DNA from: Sphingobacteriia bacterium
GTDB lineage: Bacteria > Bacteroidota > Bacteroidia > Chitinophagales > Chitinophagaceae
NCBI GenBank assembly: GCA_017304675.1
Contig: JAFKLS010000016.1
Location: forward strand, 372,001-436,000
DNA length: 64,000 nt
Direction: 5' to 3'
In this document: positions 27,018 to 36,113 of the stretch, piece after piece
Layout: the number at the start of each line of letters is the position of its first letter
Numbering within the stretch: the first letter of the stretch is position 1
Translations under genes and position numbers: made by a program
Notes under the pieces: model-generated
Databases searched by the model: none
Seen by the model: only the letters and a program-made list of their open reading frames with translations
Told to the model about the DNA's origin: nothing

Positions 27018-29543
27018 ATGGCTAACCAAAAAAAAATCACCTTACTGCTTTTCATTTTTATAACACATATTATCAATGCTCAACAGTTGAGCTCTTCAGA
27101 GATTTATTCGCAACTGAAGAAATTAAAAGTAACTGCAAGTGTATTATATATTGCTGCGCATCCGGACGATGAGAATAATGGCCTTTTGCCATATCTCGCA
27201 AAAGAGAGGCTTTACAGAACAGGGTATTTAAGTTTAACTCGCGGAGATGGCGGCCAAAATTTAATTGGTAGTGAACAAGGCATTGAATTGGGATTAATAA
27301 GAACAGAAGAGTTGTTAGCCGCAAGAAGAATTGATGGCTGTGAACAATATTTTTCACGAGCTTATGAATTCGGATTCAGTAAAAATGCTGCAGAAGCTTT
27401 AAAGATCTGGGGAAAAGACAAAATATTAAGTGATGTGGTATGGGTGATTAGAAAATATGAACCTGATATTATTATTACCCGCTTTCCGCAAGATGCAAGG
27501 GCAGGGCATGGCCACCATTGGGCATCTGCAATATTAGCCAACGAGGCATTTATAGCTGCAGCAGATACAAACAGGTTTCAGGAACAATTTAAATATGGTG
27601 TAAGCACCTGGCAGGCAAAGAGAATTCTGTGGAATACATTCAATTTTGGCGGCAGCAATACAACAGCGGAGAATCAGTTTAAAACGGATGTTGGCATATT
27701 CAATCCTTTACTAGGCAAAAGTTATGGTGAAATAGGAGGTATTGCAAGAAGCATGCACAAAAGCCAGGGAGAAGGCAGGCCGCAACGAAAAGGGCCGATT
27801 ATGGAATATTTTGTTGCAACAGGTGGTGATAGTATACGGAACGATTTTATGGATGGAATAACCACTTCATGGAAAAGATTTGCAAAAGGGGGCAAAGTAG
27901 ATGAAATGATTGATGCTATTGTTCAACACTTCTCATTCGAGCATCCGGAAGCAAGTGTAAATGATTTGGTAGAGCTATATAAATATATTAACACACAAAT
28001 TGAGCCGTCGGCCATACAAAGAAAAAAACTGGAAGAGATCCAAAATCTTATCATTAATTGCAGCGGCTTGTTCATTGAAGCAGTAACAGATAATGAATAT
28101 GCCGTACAAGGCGACAGAATGAATATTAATTTCTTTATCAATAAAAGAAATGATGTGAATATTCAATTAAAAAATATTGTATTGAATAATATAAATAGCT
28201 TTTCATTTGATTCTGCATTCAATCAATCTTTGCCTTTCAATCAGAATATCAGTTTTAATAAATCAATACTTGTTCCTTCCTCAATTCCTGCAACACAGCC
28301 TTATTGGCTTGCAGCACCCTTAAGCGATGGGAGCTTTACGGTAAACGATCAGCGCCTTATTGGAAAAAGCGAAAACGATCCTGCATATACAGCAAAATTT
28401 ATCATATCTGTTAATGGTCTCGATTTTATGATCAATAGACCTGTTCAGTATAAATATGTGGATCCTGTAAAGGGAGAGTTGTATCAACCGTTGGTTATTA
28501 TTCCTTCTCTCATTGTTGCCCTTTCTCCCGATAATATATTAACGAATATTCTGCCGGGCAATCCCATTACAAAAAATAAACAAATAGAACTTAAGTTTAA
28601 ATCTAATTTTTCTGCAAAGCAAATTCCGGTGGCAATACAGCTAAAACAGGGCGAAGCAATTGTTTATCAAAAAGATACGCTGATGGATTTTGAAACCGGG
28701 AGAACATATACGCAACAGATAGCAGTGTCTTCTTTTTTTAAGAAAGAGTTGGAGCATGATATACATGCTACAATTGGGTTAAATAGTAATAATAAACAGC
28801 AATTTTTTTCTTCTTATTTAAGAGCTATCAAATACGATCATATACCTGATATACATTACTTCTATACCGATAATATAAAAGTGGTTACGGATGAAGTGAA
28901 AGTTACCGGCAAAAAAATTGCCTATATTGATGGCGCTGGAGATAAAGTTCCCGATGCTTTGTTACAATTAGGCTACCAGCTTACTTATTTAAAAGAGCAG
29001 GATATAACAGAAGATAACTTAAAACAGTACGATGCAGTAGTAGTGGGTATTAGAGCATACAACATTCATGAATGGTTAACCAATAATAATGAAGTGCTGA
29101 ATAAATATGTGGAGCAGGGAGGAAATTTAATTATTCAATATCTAAAAAGTAATTTAATAGGGAATAAAAAAATAAAAGCCGGTCCATACTCATTTACAGT
29201 GAACCCGGGATTAAGGGTAACGGAAGAAAATGCAAAAGTTAAATTCTTATTACCCGAACATTCTGCACTCAATTACCCGAACAAAATAACAGACAAGGAT
29301 TTCGAAAACTGGATACAGGAAAGAAGTACTTACCAGGCAGAGCAAATTGATCCGCATTTTGAAATGCCTTTGGCTATGAACGATACAGGAGAAAAAGAAA
29401 GTAACAGCAGCTTATTGGTAGCTAAATACGGGAAAGGAAATATTGCTTACATAAGTCTTGTACTATTCAGGCAACTACCGGCAGGCAACGCCGGTGCTTT
29501 TAAACTGATGGCCAATTTAATATCCTTGCCTAAACACAATTAA
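27018..29543 (+). CDS. Secreted PIG-L family deacetylase (LmbE-like) with C-terminal amidotransferase-like domain
   Basis: This 841-residue protein has a signal peptide (residues 1-22, ending in INAQQ) and then a PIG-L domain with the zinc-binding AHPDDE motif near residue 48 and the downstream GHGHHWASA histidines near residue 170. PIG-L enzymes remove N-acetyl groups from sugars. The middle part is beta-rich with no motif I know. The last 230 residues have a flavodoxin- or ThuA-like pattern (YIDGAGDKVPDALLQLGY, YDAVVVGIRAYN, YVEQGGNLIIQY, VAKYGKGNIAYISLVLFRQL). It begins an operon with two small membrane proteins and a symporter, which suggests deacetylation of an amino sugar before uptake (inference). 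Confidence 0.85.
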   Translation: MANQKKITLLLFIFITHIINAQQLSSSEIYSQLKKLKVTASVLYIAAHPDDENNGLLPYLAKERLYRTGYLSLTRGDGGQNLIGSEQGIELGLIRTEELLAARRIDGCEQYFSRAYEFGFSKNAAEALKIWGKDKILSDVVWVIRKYEPDIIITRFPQDARAGHGHHWASAILANEAFIAAADTNRFQEQFKYGVSTWQAKRILWNTFNFGGSNTTAENQFKTDVGIFNPLLGKSYGEIGGIARSMHKSQGEGRPQRKGPIMEYFVATGGDSIRNDFMDGITTSWKRFAKGGKVDEMIDAIVQHFSFEHPEASVNDLVELYKYINTQIEPSAIQRKKLEEIQNLIINCSGLFIEAVTDNEYAVQGDRMNINFFINKRNDVNIQLKNIVLNNINSFSFDSAFNQSLPFNQNISFNKSILVPSSIPATQPYWLAAPLSDGSFTVNDQRLIGKSENDPAYTAKFIISVNGLDFMINRPVQYKYVDPVKGELYQPLVIIPSLIVALSPDNILTNILPGNPITKNKQIELKFKSNFSAKQIPVAIQLKQGEAIVYQKDTLMDFETGRTYTQQIAVSSFFKKELEHDIHATIGLNSNNKQQFFSSYLRAIKYDHIPDIHYFYTDNIKVVTDEVKVTGKKIAYIDGAGDKVPDALLQLGYQLTYLKEQDITEDNLKQYDAVVVGIRAYNIHEWLTNNNEVLNKYVEQGGNLIIQYLKSNLIGNKKIKAGPYSFTVNPGLRVTEENAKVKFLLPEHSALNYPNKITDKDFENWIQERSTYQAEQIDPHFEMPLAMNDTGEKESNSSLLVAKYGKGNIAYISLVLFRQLPAGNAGAFKLMANLISLPKHN

Positions 29544-29547
29544 AAAC

Positions 29548-29691
29548 ATGCAACAGAGAAAAACCATAACGGCAGTGATTGTTGTGATTATTGCAATGAT
29601 GCTGGGATCTTTTTTAAAGAATATAAAAGTAGGATTTATTATTGGCCTTGCACTTGGCTTATTAGCAAACGGGTTACTAAAAAGTAATTGA
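29548..29691 (+). CDS. Small two-helix membrane protein, 47 aa
   Basis: A short ORF starts four bases after the PIG-L stop codon. It encodes 47 residues: MQQRKTI, a hydrophobic segment (about 8-23, AVIVVIIAMMLGSFL), a short NIK turn, and a second Gly/Leu-rich segment (about 29-44, GFIIGLALGLLANGLL) with small-residue spacing suited to helix packing. Spacing, membrane pattern and position inside an operon support it as a real gene. I know no family name. Confidence 0.6.
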   Translation: MQQRKTITAVIVVIIAMMLGSFLKNIKVGFIIGLALGLLANGLLKSN

Positions 29692-29714
29692 AATACATTT
29701 ATTAAAAATATACC

Positions 29715-29837
29715 ATGCCTAAACCTAACAATAATTTACCTCTATTTAAATCCTGGCGGCACTGGTATGTTTTTGTAGTGCTTGTTTTATTATTGCTTAT
29801 CTTATTTTTTTACTGGCTAACCAAACAATATTCATGA
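29715..29837 (+). CDS. Small single-pass membrane protein, 40 aa, coupled to the symporter
   Basis: A 40-residue ORF with a polar, Pro/Asn-rich start, the motif FKSWRHWY, one membrane helix (about 18-37) and a short polar end. Its stop codon overlaps the symporter start as ATGA (29834-29837), a strong sign of translational coupling. It is a candidate accessory subunit of the transporter, comparable in concept to the small subunits that accompany some solute:sodium symporters; I cannot show homology to those. Confidence 0.65.
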   Translation: MPKPNNNLPLFKSWRHWYVFVVLVLLLLILFFYWLTKQYS

Positions 29838-31540
29838 GTTGGGTAGACTGGATAGTATTGGCATTTACGCTTACTGTAATTATTGTTTACGGCTTATATA
29901 AGAGCCGCACAACAAAAAATTTAGATGGTTACTTTTTAAGTAACCGGTCTATGCCATGGTATATTGTTCTGTTGAGTATAATGGGCACACAGGCCAGTGC
30001 AATTACTTTCCTCTCGGCTCCAGGGCAGGCATTTACAGACGGGATGCGTTTTGTACAGTATTACTTCGGGTTGCCATTGGCAATGATTGTTATCTGTATC
30101 AGTTTTGTTCCACTGTTTAATAAATTAAAAGTATATACGGCGTATGAGTTTTTAGAGCAACGATTCGATATTAAAACGAGAACATTCACTTCACTTTTAT
30201 TCCTATTATCCCGGGGCCTGTCAACGGGCATTAGTATTTATGCCCCGTCTATTATCCTGTCTTCCTTATTGGGTTGGGATATTTTCTGGACGAATATTTT
30301 TATGGGTGGACTATTAATTGTTTACACTGTAAGCGGTGGCGCCAAAGCTGTTGCCTATACACAACAATTGCAATTAACCATCATTATTTTCGGCATGGTT
30401 GTATGTGGTTATATGATGATGCATCTTTTACCCAAAGGAATTGGCTTTACTGATGTACTGCATATGGGAGGAAGTAACGGAAAGATGAATATAATCACCT
30501 CTGGTTTTTCTGAAAACGGGTTTAAGTGGAAAGATAAATACAATATCATAAGCGGACTTATAGGAGGCTTTTTTCTTGCCCTTAGTTATTTTGGAACGGA
30601 CCAAAGCCAGGTTGGCCGCTATTTAACAGCAAAAAACGATAGAGAAAGTAAGCTTGGCTTATTGATGAACGGGTTGGTAAAAGTGCCTATGCAGTTTTTA
30701 ATATTGATGTTGGGTGTAATGTTATTTGCTTTTTACCAATTTAAACAGCAACCTGTTTTTTTTAACCCGGCACAGGAAAAAAAATTATTACAAAGCAATG
30801 AGAAAGAAGCTGCTCTTAGAATTCAACAAGATTTTATTCGGCTTAATAAGCAAAAGCAAAATGTAGTTACACACTGGGGCAATAATGTTCCCCATGCTAA
30901 ACAACAATTAAAAGAGTTGAATATACAAAGCGATGCTTTGCGGAAGGAATACAAAGAGCTAATTAAAAAAAGTAATATTGGCGGGGATGATAATGATACC
31001 AATTATATTTTCCTTCGTTTTGTAGTGGATTATTTACCTGCCGGGTTGGTAGGGTTGTTGATTGCAATTATTTTTCTGGCTTCATGGAGTTCAATAGCAG
31101 CTGCATTAAATGCACTGGCTGCCTGTACTGTGGTTGATTTTCATTTACGCTTTAATAAGAAAAAAAATGTAGATGATCATGAGAAACAATGCAGAGCAGA
31201 GTATAAAATCTCAAAATGGTACACTTTTTTCTGGGGAGTATTTTGTATTATCACCGCCGAATTTGCTACAGGTATAGGTAGCTTAATAGAAGCAGTGAAT
31301 GTTTTAGGGTCCTTATTTTATGGTGTAATACTTGGTATTTTTCTTGTTGCCTTCTTTTTGAAAAAAATAAAAGGAAATGCTGTTTTCTATGCGGCTATTA
31401 TAAGCGAACTCTTGGTAATACTTTTATTTTTCTTAGATAAATACGAAATTATAGGCCTTGGTTTTTTATGGTTAAATGTGGTAGGGGCGTTGCTGGTAGT
31501 AATTATTGCATGGATAGCCCAAATGTTGGTTGTGGATTAA
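29834..31540 (+). CDS. Sodium:solute symporter (SSS family)
   Basis: This 568-residue inner-membrane protein has the SSS pattern: WVDWIVLAFTLTVIIVYGLY (first helix), LDGYFLSNRSMPWYIVLLSIMGTQASAITFLSAPGQAF with the sodium-site region, YTAYEFLEQRFD, YTVSGGAKAVAYTQQLQ, and LSYFGTDQSQVGRYLTAK. Between two helices, at about residues 305-390, it has a hydrophilic, partly coiled insert. The C-terminal helices include LASWSSIAAALNALAACTVVDF. Linked to a PIG-L deacetylase, it may import a sugar or sugar acid (inference). Only three bases separate its stop from the converging permease gene. Confidence 0.88.
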   Translation: MSWVDWIVLAFTLTVIIVYGLYKSRTTKNLDGYFLSNRSMPWYIVLLSIMGTQASAITFLSAPGQAFTDGMRFVQYYFGLPLAMIVICISFVPLFNKLKVYTAYEFLEQRFDIKTRTFTSLLFLLSRGLSTGISIYAPSIILSSLLGWDIFWTNIFMGGLLIVYTVSGGAKAVAYTQQLQLTIIIFGMVVCGYMMMHLLPKGIGFTDVLHMGGSNGKMNIITSGFSENGFKWKDKYNIISGLIGGFFLALSYFGTDQSQVGRYLTAKNDRESKLGLLMNGLVKVPMQFLILMLGVMLFAFYQFKQQPVFFNPAQEKKLLQSNEKEAALRIQQDFIRLNKQKQNVVTHWGNNVPHAKQQLKELNIQSDALRKEYKELIKKSNIGGDDNDTNYIFLRFVVDYLPAGLVGLLIAIIFLASWSSIAAALNALAACTVVDFHLRFNKKKNVDDHEKQCRAEYKISKWYTFFWGVFCIITAEFATGIGSLIEAVNVLGSLFYGVILGIFLVAFFLKKIKGNAVFYAAIISELLVILLFFLDKYEIIGLGFLWLNVVGALLVVIIAWIAQMLVVD

Positions 31541-31543
31541 GAA

Positions 31544-32878
31544 TTATTGAACCAGTTCATTTTGCTCTTGCCTCTTTTCTTTTATGTAATAAGCAACCAG
31601 CCCCACGCCAATTACAGCCAATCCTCCCAGCATCATATGTATACCGGTAGAAATAAAGATGAATAGCCAGATGATAATGGCAGCAATAGCTGGCAGTGGG
31701 TATAAAGGCATCTTCCATACAAAAAAATCTTTGCCTTTTCTTTTTACCAGCAGCATCAGGCCTATTGCCTGGCCAATGAACTGAATTAAAATACGCATGG
31801 CTAAAATAGCGTCAATAACATCTTTCAATTTAAACAATAAGCTAAACACAAATGCTATGCAGCCCAGGAACAATAGAGAAACATAAGGAAAATGTTTTGT
31901 AGGATGCAGTTTGGCAAAAATTTTAAAGAAAGCCCCATCGTTAGCCGCTGCATACGGTATACGGCTATAACCTAATGTAGCTGAGAATACCGATGCAAAG
32001 GCAACCCATAGAATTAAACCTGTTGCAAACTTTGCAGCTAAAGGCCCTGATAGTATTTCAATAAAAGAACTTACAACGTATTTGTTGTTTTGTATTGCCT
32101 TAACCGGTAATACAGAGGCAACGCTAACATTCATTAAAAAATATAATATGGCAATACCTGCAATAGAAATAAACATGCTACGTGGAATATTTTTTTCAGG
32201 ATGTTTTATTTCTCCGCCCAAATGGCAAACATTATAATACCCCAGGAAACTGTAAATGGTTTTTACACCTGCAAAACCAAGTGCGGCAGCAAAAGCGGTG
32301 TTTAACTCTAATCCGTCGTTTATATGTTTAACTGGGGCGAGAAAATTGCCGTGCAATATTCCGCCGCTAATAATCCATAACATTGTGCTTATCACACCTA
32401 TCCATAAAAAAACACTCAGTTTGCCAATGGCTTCAATTTTTCGATACAACATCAGCACAATCAAAATAACAATGGAGCCACTAAGTATTTTACTTTGAAT
32501 ATTGTTTAACGGGAAGAGATAACTGCTGTATTGCGCAAACCCAATAGCTGCAGAAGCAATAACCAACGGGGCCTGTATCATTGTTTGCCAAACGAATAAA
32601 AAGCTGAAGAGCTTGCCCCATTTTGGGCCAAAACCTTCTTTTAAAAAGTTGTAACTGCCACCTGCCAGTGGAAAAGCAGTTCCCAACTGGCTCCACACCA
32701 TTGCATCAATAAAAGATAGTGCAGCACCTGCCAGCCAGGCATATAAAAACCAGGGGCCATTCATGTGTTCTACCACCACACTCATTACCACAAATGGGCC
32801 AATGCCCACCATATCTATCATGTTAATAGCTGTTGCCTGCAGTAAGGTAATGCTTCTGTGTAATTTTGGCTGGCTCAT
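31544..32878 (-). CDS. APC family amino acid permease
   Basis: This 444-residue protein with about 12 membrane segments shows the APC start SITLLQATAINMIDMVGIGPF, the helix-breaking glycine-rich region of TM1, then AFPLAGGSYNFLKEGFGPKWGKL (TM3) and GYYNVCHLGGEIKHPEKNIPRSM after TM6. It likely exchanges or takes up amino acids with protons or sodium; the substrate is not predictable. It reads on the minus strand, converging with the symporter gene and divergent from the GH13 gene (47 nt apart). Confidence 0.85.
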   Translation of the reverse strand: MSQPKLHRSITLLQATAINMIDMVGIGPFVVMSVVVEHMNGPWFLYAWLAGAALSFIDAMVWSQLGTAFPLAGGSYNFLKEGFGPKWGKLFSFLFVWQTMIQAPLVIASAAIGFAQYSSYLFPLNNIQSKILSGSIVILIVLMLYRKIEAIGKLSVFLWIGVISTMLWIISGGILHGNFLAPVKHINDGLELNTAFAAALGFAGVKTIYSFLGYYNVCHLGGEIKHPEKNIPRSMFISIAGIAILYFLMNVSVASVLPVKAIQNNKYVVSSFIEILSGPLAAKFATGLILWVAFASVFSATLGYSRIPYAAANDGAFFKIFAKLHPTKHFPYVSLLFLGCIAFVFSLLFKLKDVIDAILAMRILIQFIGQAIGLMLLVKRKGKDFFVWKMPLYPLPAIAAIIIWLFIFISTGIHMMLGGLAVIGVGLVAYYIKEKRQEQNELVQ

Positions 32879-32925
32879 TTATGGTTACAAAATAAAACTT
32901 TTCTTTGTGTAAACAGTAAGCAATT

Positions 32926-34191
32926 ATGGCCTCACAATTCTCCACTGTAGCATGGGCAAAACACAGTAATATTTACGAAGTAAATATTCGCCAATATACG
33001 CAGGAAGGAACTTTTAGTGCTTTCGCAAAACATTTACCAAGATTAAAAGAGATGGGTGTTGACATTTTGTGGCTTATGCCTGTAACCCCCATCAGTATTC
33101 AGGGGCGCCAGGGTTCTTTGGGCAGTTATTATGCCTGTAGCAGTTATACTGCCATTAATCCTGAATTTGGAGATGCTGATGATTTTAAGAATTTAATAAA
33201 ACATGTTCATGAACTGGGTATGAAACTTATAATAGATTGGGTGGCCAATCATACAGGATACGATCACGAATGGGTACAGCATAAAGAATGGTATGTGTTA
33301 GATGAGCAAGGAAATTTTACGGAAGAAAACGGATGGAAGGATGTAATTGATTTGAATTATAATAATACCAAAATGCGATTGGCTATGATTAATGCCATGC
33401 AGTTCTGGATAAAAGAATTTGATGTTGATGGCTTTCGTTGTGATATGGCTCATTTGGTACCGCTTGATTTTTGGAAAGAAGCAAGAACAGCCTGCGATCA
33501 ATTAAAACATTTATTTTGGCTGGCCGAATGTGAGGTGGTGGCCTACCACGATGTATTTGATGCCACTTATGCCTGGTGGTGGATGCATATAACAGAAAAG
33601 CTTGTACAGGGCAATACAGGAATTAACGAAGTATATAATGTATTGCATGCTTATTCGCAATACCCTAAAGATAGTTTTAAATTATTTTTTACATCTAATC
33701 ATGATGAAAATAGCTGGAACGGAACAGAATACGAAAAGTATGGCAATGCAGCCAAACCCTTAGCCGTATTCACATTTACATGGAATGGTATTCCGTTGAT
33801 TTATAGTGGCCAGGAAAATGGTAACAATAAGCGACTTCAGTTTTTTGATAAAGACTGTATTGAATGGGATGTATTACCACCTTTGCATGATTTTTATAAA
33901 ACTTTACTAAAGTTGCATCGCTCTAAAGTTGTTGCTGAAGGAGAGATATTTAACTTACCGCTGAAGCAGGAGAGGGTAATGGCATATTTACGGAAGAAAG
34001 ACAATGATGTGTTGTTGGTAGTATTGAATCTGTCTGCAGAAGAAAAAATAAAAATTACTGTTGAGCATGAATGGATTCAGGGAAAATTTAAGAATGTTTT
34101 TTCTGAAATGGAATATACGTTCAATGGGTTGGAACACTTTGAGCTAATGACAGGTGATTATTTTGTATATTATAAAAACAATAGCCTGTAA
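32926..34191 (+). CDS. Cytoplasmic alpha-amylase family (GH13) protein
   Basis: This 421-residue protein has no signal peptide and keeps the GH13 core: region I DWVANHT (104-110), region II GFRCDMAH with nucleophile D173, region III WLAECE with acid/base E201, and region IV SNHDENS with D260. A C-terminal beta domain follows (VLLVVLNLSAEEKIK). The (beta/alpha)8 core is compact, with short loops. It should act on alpha-glucans or malto-oligosaccharides inside the cell; substrate and product are not predictable. It lies alone between the permease and the protease gene and ends in a shared terminator. Confidence 0.85.
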   Translation: MASQFSTVAWAKHSNIYEVNIRQYTQEGTFSAFAKHLPRLKEMGVDILWLMPVTPISIQGRQGSLGSYYACSSYTAINPEFGDADDFKNLIKHVHELGMKLIIDWVANHTGYDHEWVQHKEWYVLDEQGNFTEENGWKDVIDLNYNNTKMRLAMINAMQFWIKEFDVDGFRCDMAHLVPLDFWKEARTACDQLKHLFWLAECEVVAYHDVFDATYAWWWMHITEKLVQGNTGINEVYNVLHAYSQYPKDSFKLFFTSNHDENSWNGTEYEKYGNAAKPLAVFTFTWNGIPLIYSGQENGNNKRLQFFDKDCIEWDVLPPLHDFYKTLLKLHRSKVVAEGEIFNLPLKQERVMAYLRKKDNDVLLVVLNLSAEEKIKITVEHEWIQGKFKNVFSEMEYTFNGLEHFELMTGDYFVYYKNNSL

Positions 34192-34227
34192 TATAATTTA
34201 CCCGTTTATATATTCTGTAAAAGGCCA

Positions 34228-34260
34228 ATAAAAAAGCGAAGCATTGCTTCGCTTTTTTAT
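34228..34260. terminator. Bidirectional terminator between GH13 gene and protease gene
   Basis: A 15-bp near-perfect stem (34228-34242 with 34246-34260, loop ATT) has an A tract on the left arm and a T tract on the right arm, serving both converging genes. Confidence 0.85.
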
Positions 34261-34305
34261 GAAAGATTTATTTATCTGTTACTAATAATGATGATTGAGT
34301 GCTTA

Positions 34306-35811
34306 TTATTCATCACCAAGGTTAACAGGGTGGCGATAAGTACCTTCATATCCCGGATAAATACCTTCAAAATAAATTGTACCACTGGCGCCTTTCAACA
34401 CATCTTTCAAATCGTCTAAGCTTTTTATTGCAACACCATTAACAGAAGTAATCACAAATCCTTCCTGTATACGTGAAGACTTCATGGGGTTGGCTTTTAT
34501 TTTCTTTACTACAACACCGCCGGCAATATCGTTGGCAGCTGCTGTTTTTTTATCTACATTTTCAAAATCGGCGCCAAGCTTATCTATAATGTTTGTTTCT
34601 TTTACGATATCTGTATTGCCTACTTTATTCTTTAAAATGATGGGAACTGTATTTTCCTTACCATCACGCAAATAAGTTAAAGTAATTTTATCTCCCGGTT
34701 TGTAGCGTGCCACCTGTTCTACCATTTCCGGGCCGGATTTTACAACACTGCCATTTACTTTAGTAACAATATCTCCTTTTTTAAGGCCGGCAGCGCTGGC
34801 AGCACCTCCTGCAGGAACATCTAACACATATACCCCTTCAACATCTTTTATGCCTTGTTCTTTTTTCTGCTCATCACTTAAACCTTCCGGGGCATATGAT
34901 ATACCAATAAAAGCTCTTTGTACGGTTCCGTATTTAATAATATCATTCACTACTTTTTTCACTATGTTCACCGGGATAGCATAAGAATAGCCTGCATAAG
35001 AGCCGGTAGGAGAAGCTATGGCAGAGTTAATGCCAATTAATTCACCACCCGTATTAATCAGTGCTCCGCCACTGTTTCCCGGGTTAACGGCTGCATCGGT
35101 TTGAATAAATGATTCAACCGGTGTTTTACTTTGCCTATCGTTAATATTAATACTTCTCGATTTTGCGCTAACAATACCGGCAGTAACAGTTACATCTAGG
35201 TTTAAAGGGTATCCTATAGCCAATACCCATTGGCCCAGTTTGGTTTCATCACTATTGCCATATATCAGGTAGGGCAGCCCTTTAGCGTCTATCTTAATTA
35301 CTGCGATATCGCTGCTCGGATCAGACCCTATGATTGAAGCCTTGTATGATTTTTTGTTTGGAAGGGTAATATTAATTTCATCTGCACCTTCTATTACGTG
35401 ATTGTTTGTAACAATGTAGCCATCCTCGCTAATAATTACACCGCTACCGCTGGCACGTTGTTCGGGAATGGTCATGGAACGTGGTGAACCAAAAAAATCA
35501 TCAAACATATCGTCTCCGAAAAGATCGCTGAACGGATTTTTTCTCTTAGGAAGGTTATTGGTTACCTGTTTTGCTTTTGTTCTTGTTTTAATATGCACTA
35601 CTGCCGGTGTTGCAGAAGTGGCAGCCTGTGTAAAATCTACAGTTGATGCAGGGGTGTTGTTACCAAAAAAACCTGCATAATTTACAGGAAGTTTACCGGG
35701 CTCTTGTGTACCGGCATACTTGCTCTGTGCAAATTTGCTAAAGCCCCAAACGCTTGCCACAGCTGTTGTTGCGCTTATGGCTACTACTCCGAGTACATTT
35801 TTAAAATTCAT
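34306..35811 (-). CDS. Periplasmic serine protease, Do/DegQ (HtrA) family
   Basis: This protein of 501 residues from the ATG at 35811 begins with a signal anchor (NFKNVLGVVAISATTAVASVWGF), then an HtrA protease domain with the catalytic triad H138 (TNNHVIEG), D168 (SDIAVIKID) and S247 (GNSGGAL). Two PDZ domains follow: the first from about residue 285 (IGISYAPEGL...), the second, degenerate, from about 395. It refolds or degrades damaged envelope proteins. A TTG start at 35838 was rejected. The insert with FSDLFGDDMFDDFFGSPR before the protease core is the flexible LA-loop equivalent. The regulatory region upstream has a TATTTG-type -7 box. Confidence 0.9.
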   Translation of the reverse strand: MNFKNVLGVVAISATTAVASVWGFSKFAQSKYAGTQEPGKLPVNYAGFFGNNTPASTVDFTQAATSATPAVVHIKTRTKAKQVTNNLPKRKNPFSDLFGDDMFDDFFGSPRSMTIPEQRASGSGVIISEDGYIVTNNHVIEGADEINITLPNKKSYKASIIGSDPSSDIAVIKIDAKGLPYLIYGNSDETKLGQWVLAIGYPLNLDVTVTAGIVSAKSRSININDRQSKTPVESFIQTDAAVNPGNSGGALINTGGELIGINSAIASPTGSYAGYSYAIPVNIVKKVVNDIIKYGTVQRAFIGISYAPEGLSDEQKKEQGIKDVEGVYVLDVPAGGAASAAGLKKGDIVTKVNGSVVKSGPEMVEQVARYKPGDKITLTYLRDGKENTVPIILKNKVGNTDIVKETNIIDKLGADFENVDKKTAAANDIAGGVVVKKIKANPMKSSRIQEGFVITSVNGVAIKSLDDLKDVLKGASGTIYFEGIYPGYEGTYRHPVNLGDE

Positions 35812-36113
35812 AAAAAACAATTTTTTAAAGTCAGTCAAATACTATGCCTTTCAGATTCAAAATAACAGAACATGTTTAAAAGTCAGTTCACCAAAGATAA
35901 TATTTAACAGATGTTTTACGATGGTATTCGTAATAAGTATACCAGACGGTGTATTAATTGAAAAAATACAGAGTTATGGCAGATACTTGAAAAGTTTAAA
36001 AATACCAAAGTATAAAAAACCATTAAAAAGGGAAGTGCCGGTTTTGCATGCCAGGCCTACTTCTTTTTGATTAATCCTGTTACTTATTAAAACGCTACTG
36101 ATAAGCGAAATGT
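35812..36113. other. 302-nt region between protease and dnaE genes; one weak small ORF
   Basis: This gap holds the protease promoter on the minus strand (TTTTG, 16-nt spacer, TATTTG near 35850) and a possible dnaE terminator on the minus strand (a GAAGT/ACTTC-closed stem with a T tract, about 36020-36062). A 49-codon plus-strand ORF at 35921-36070 (very basic, ending HARPTSF) overlaps the terminator and has no visible promoter; I do not count it as a gene. Confidence 0.3.

Noticed and set aside
35921..36070. 49-codon basic ORF on the plus strand
   Set aside because: No promoter seen, overlaps a probable minus-strand terminator, and no recognisable motif.
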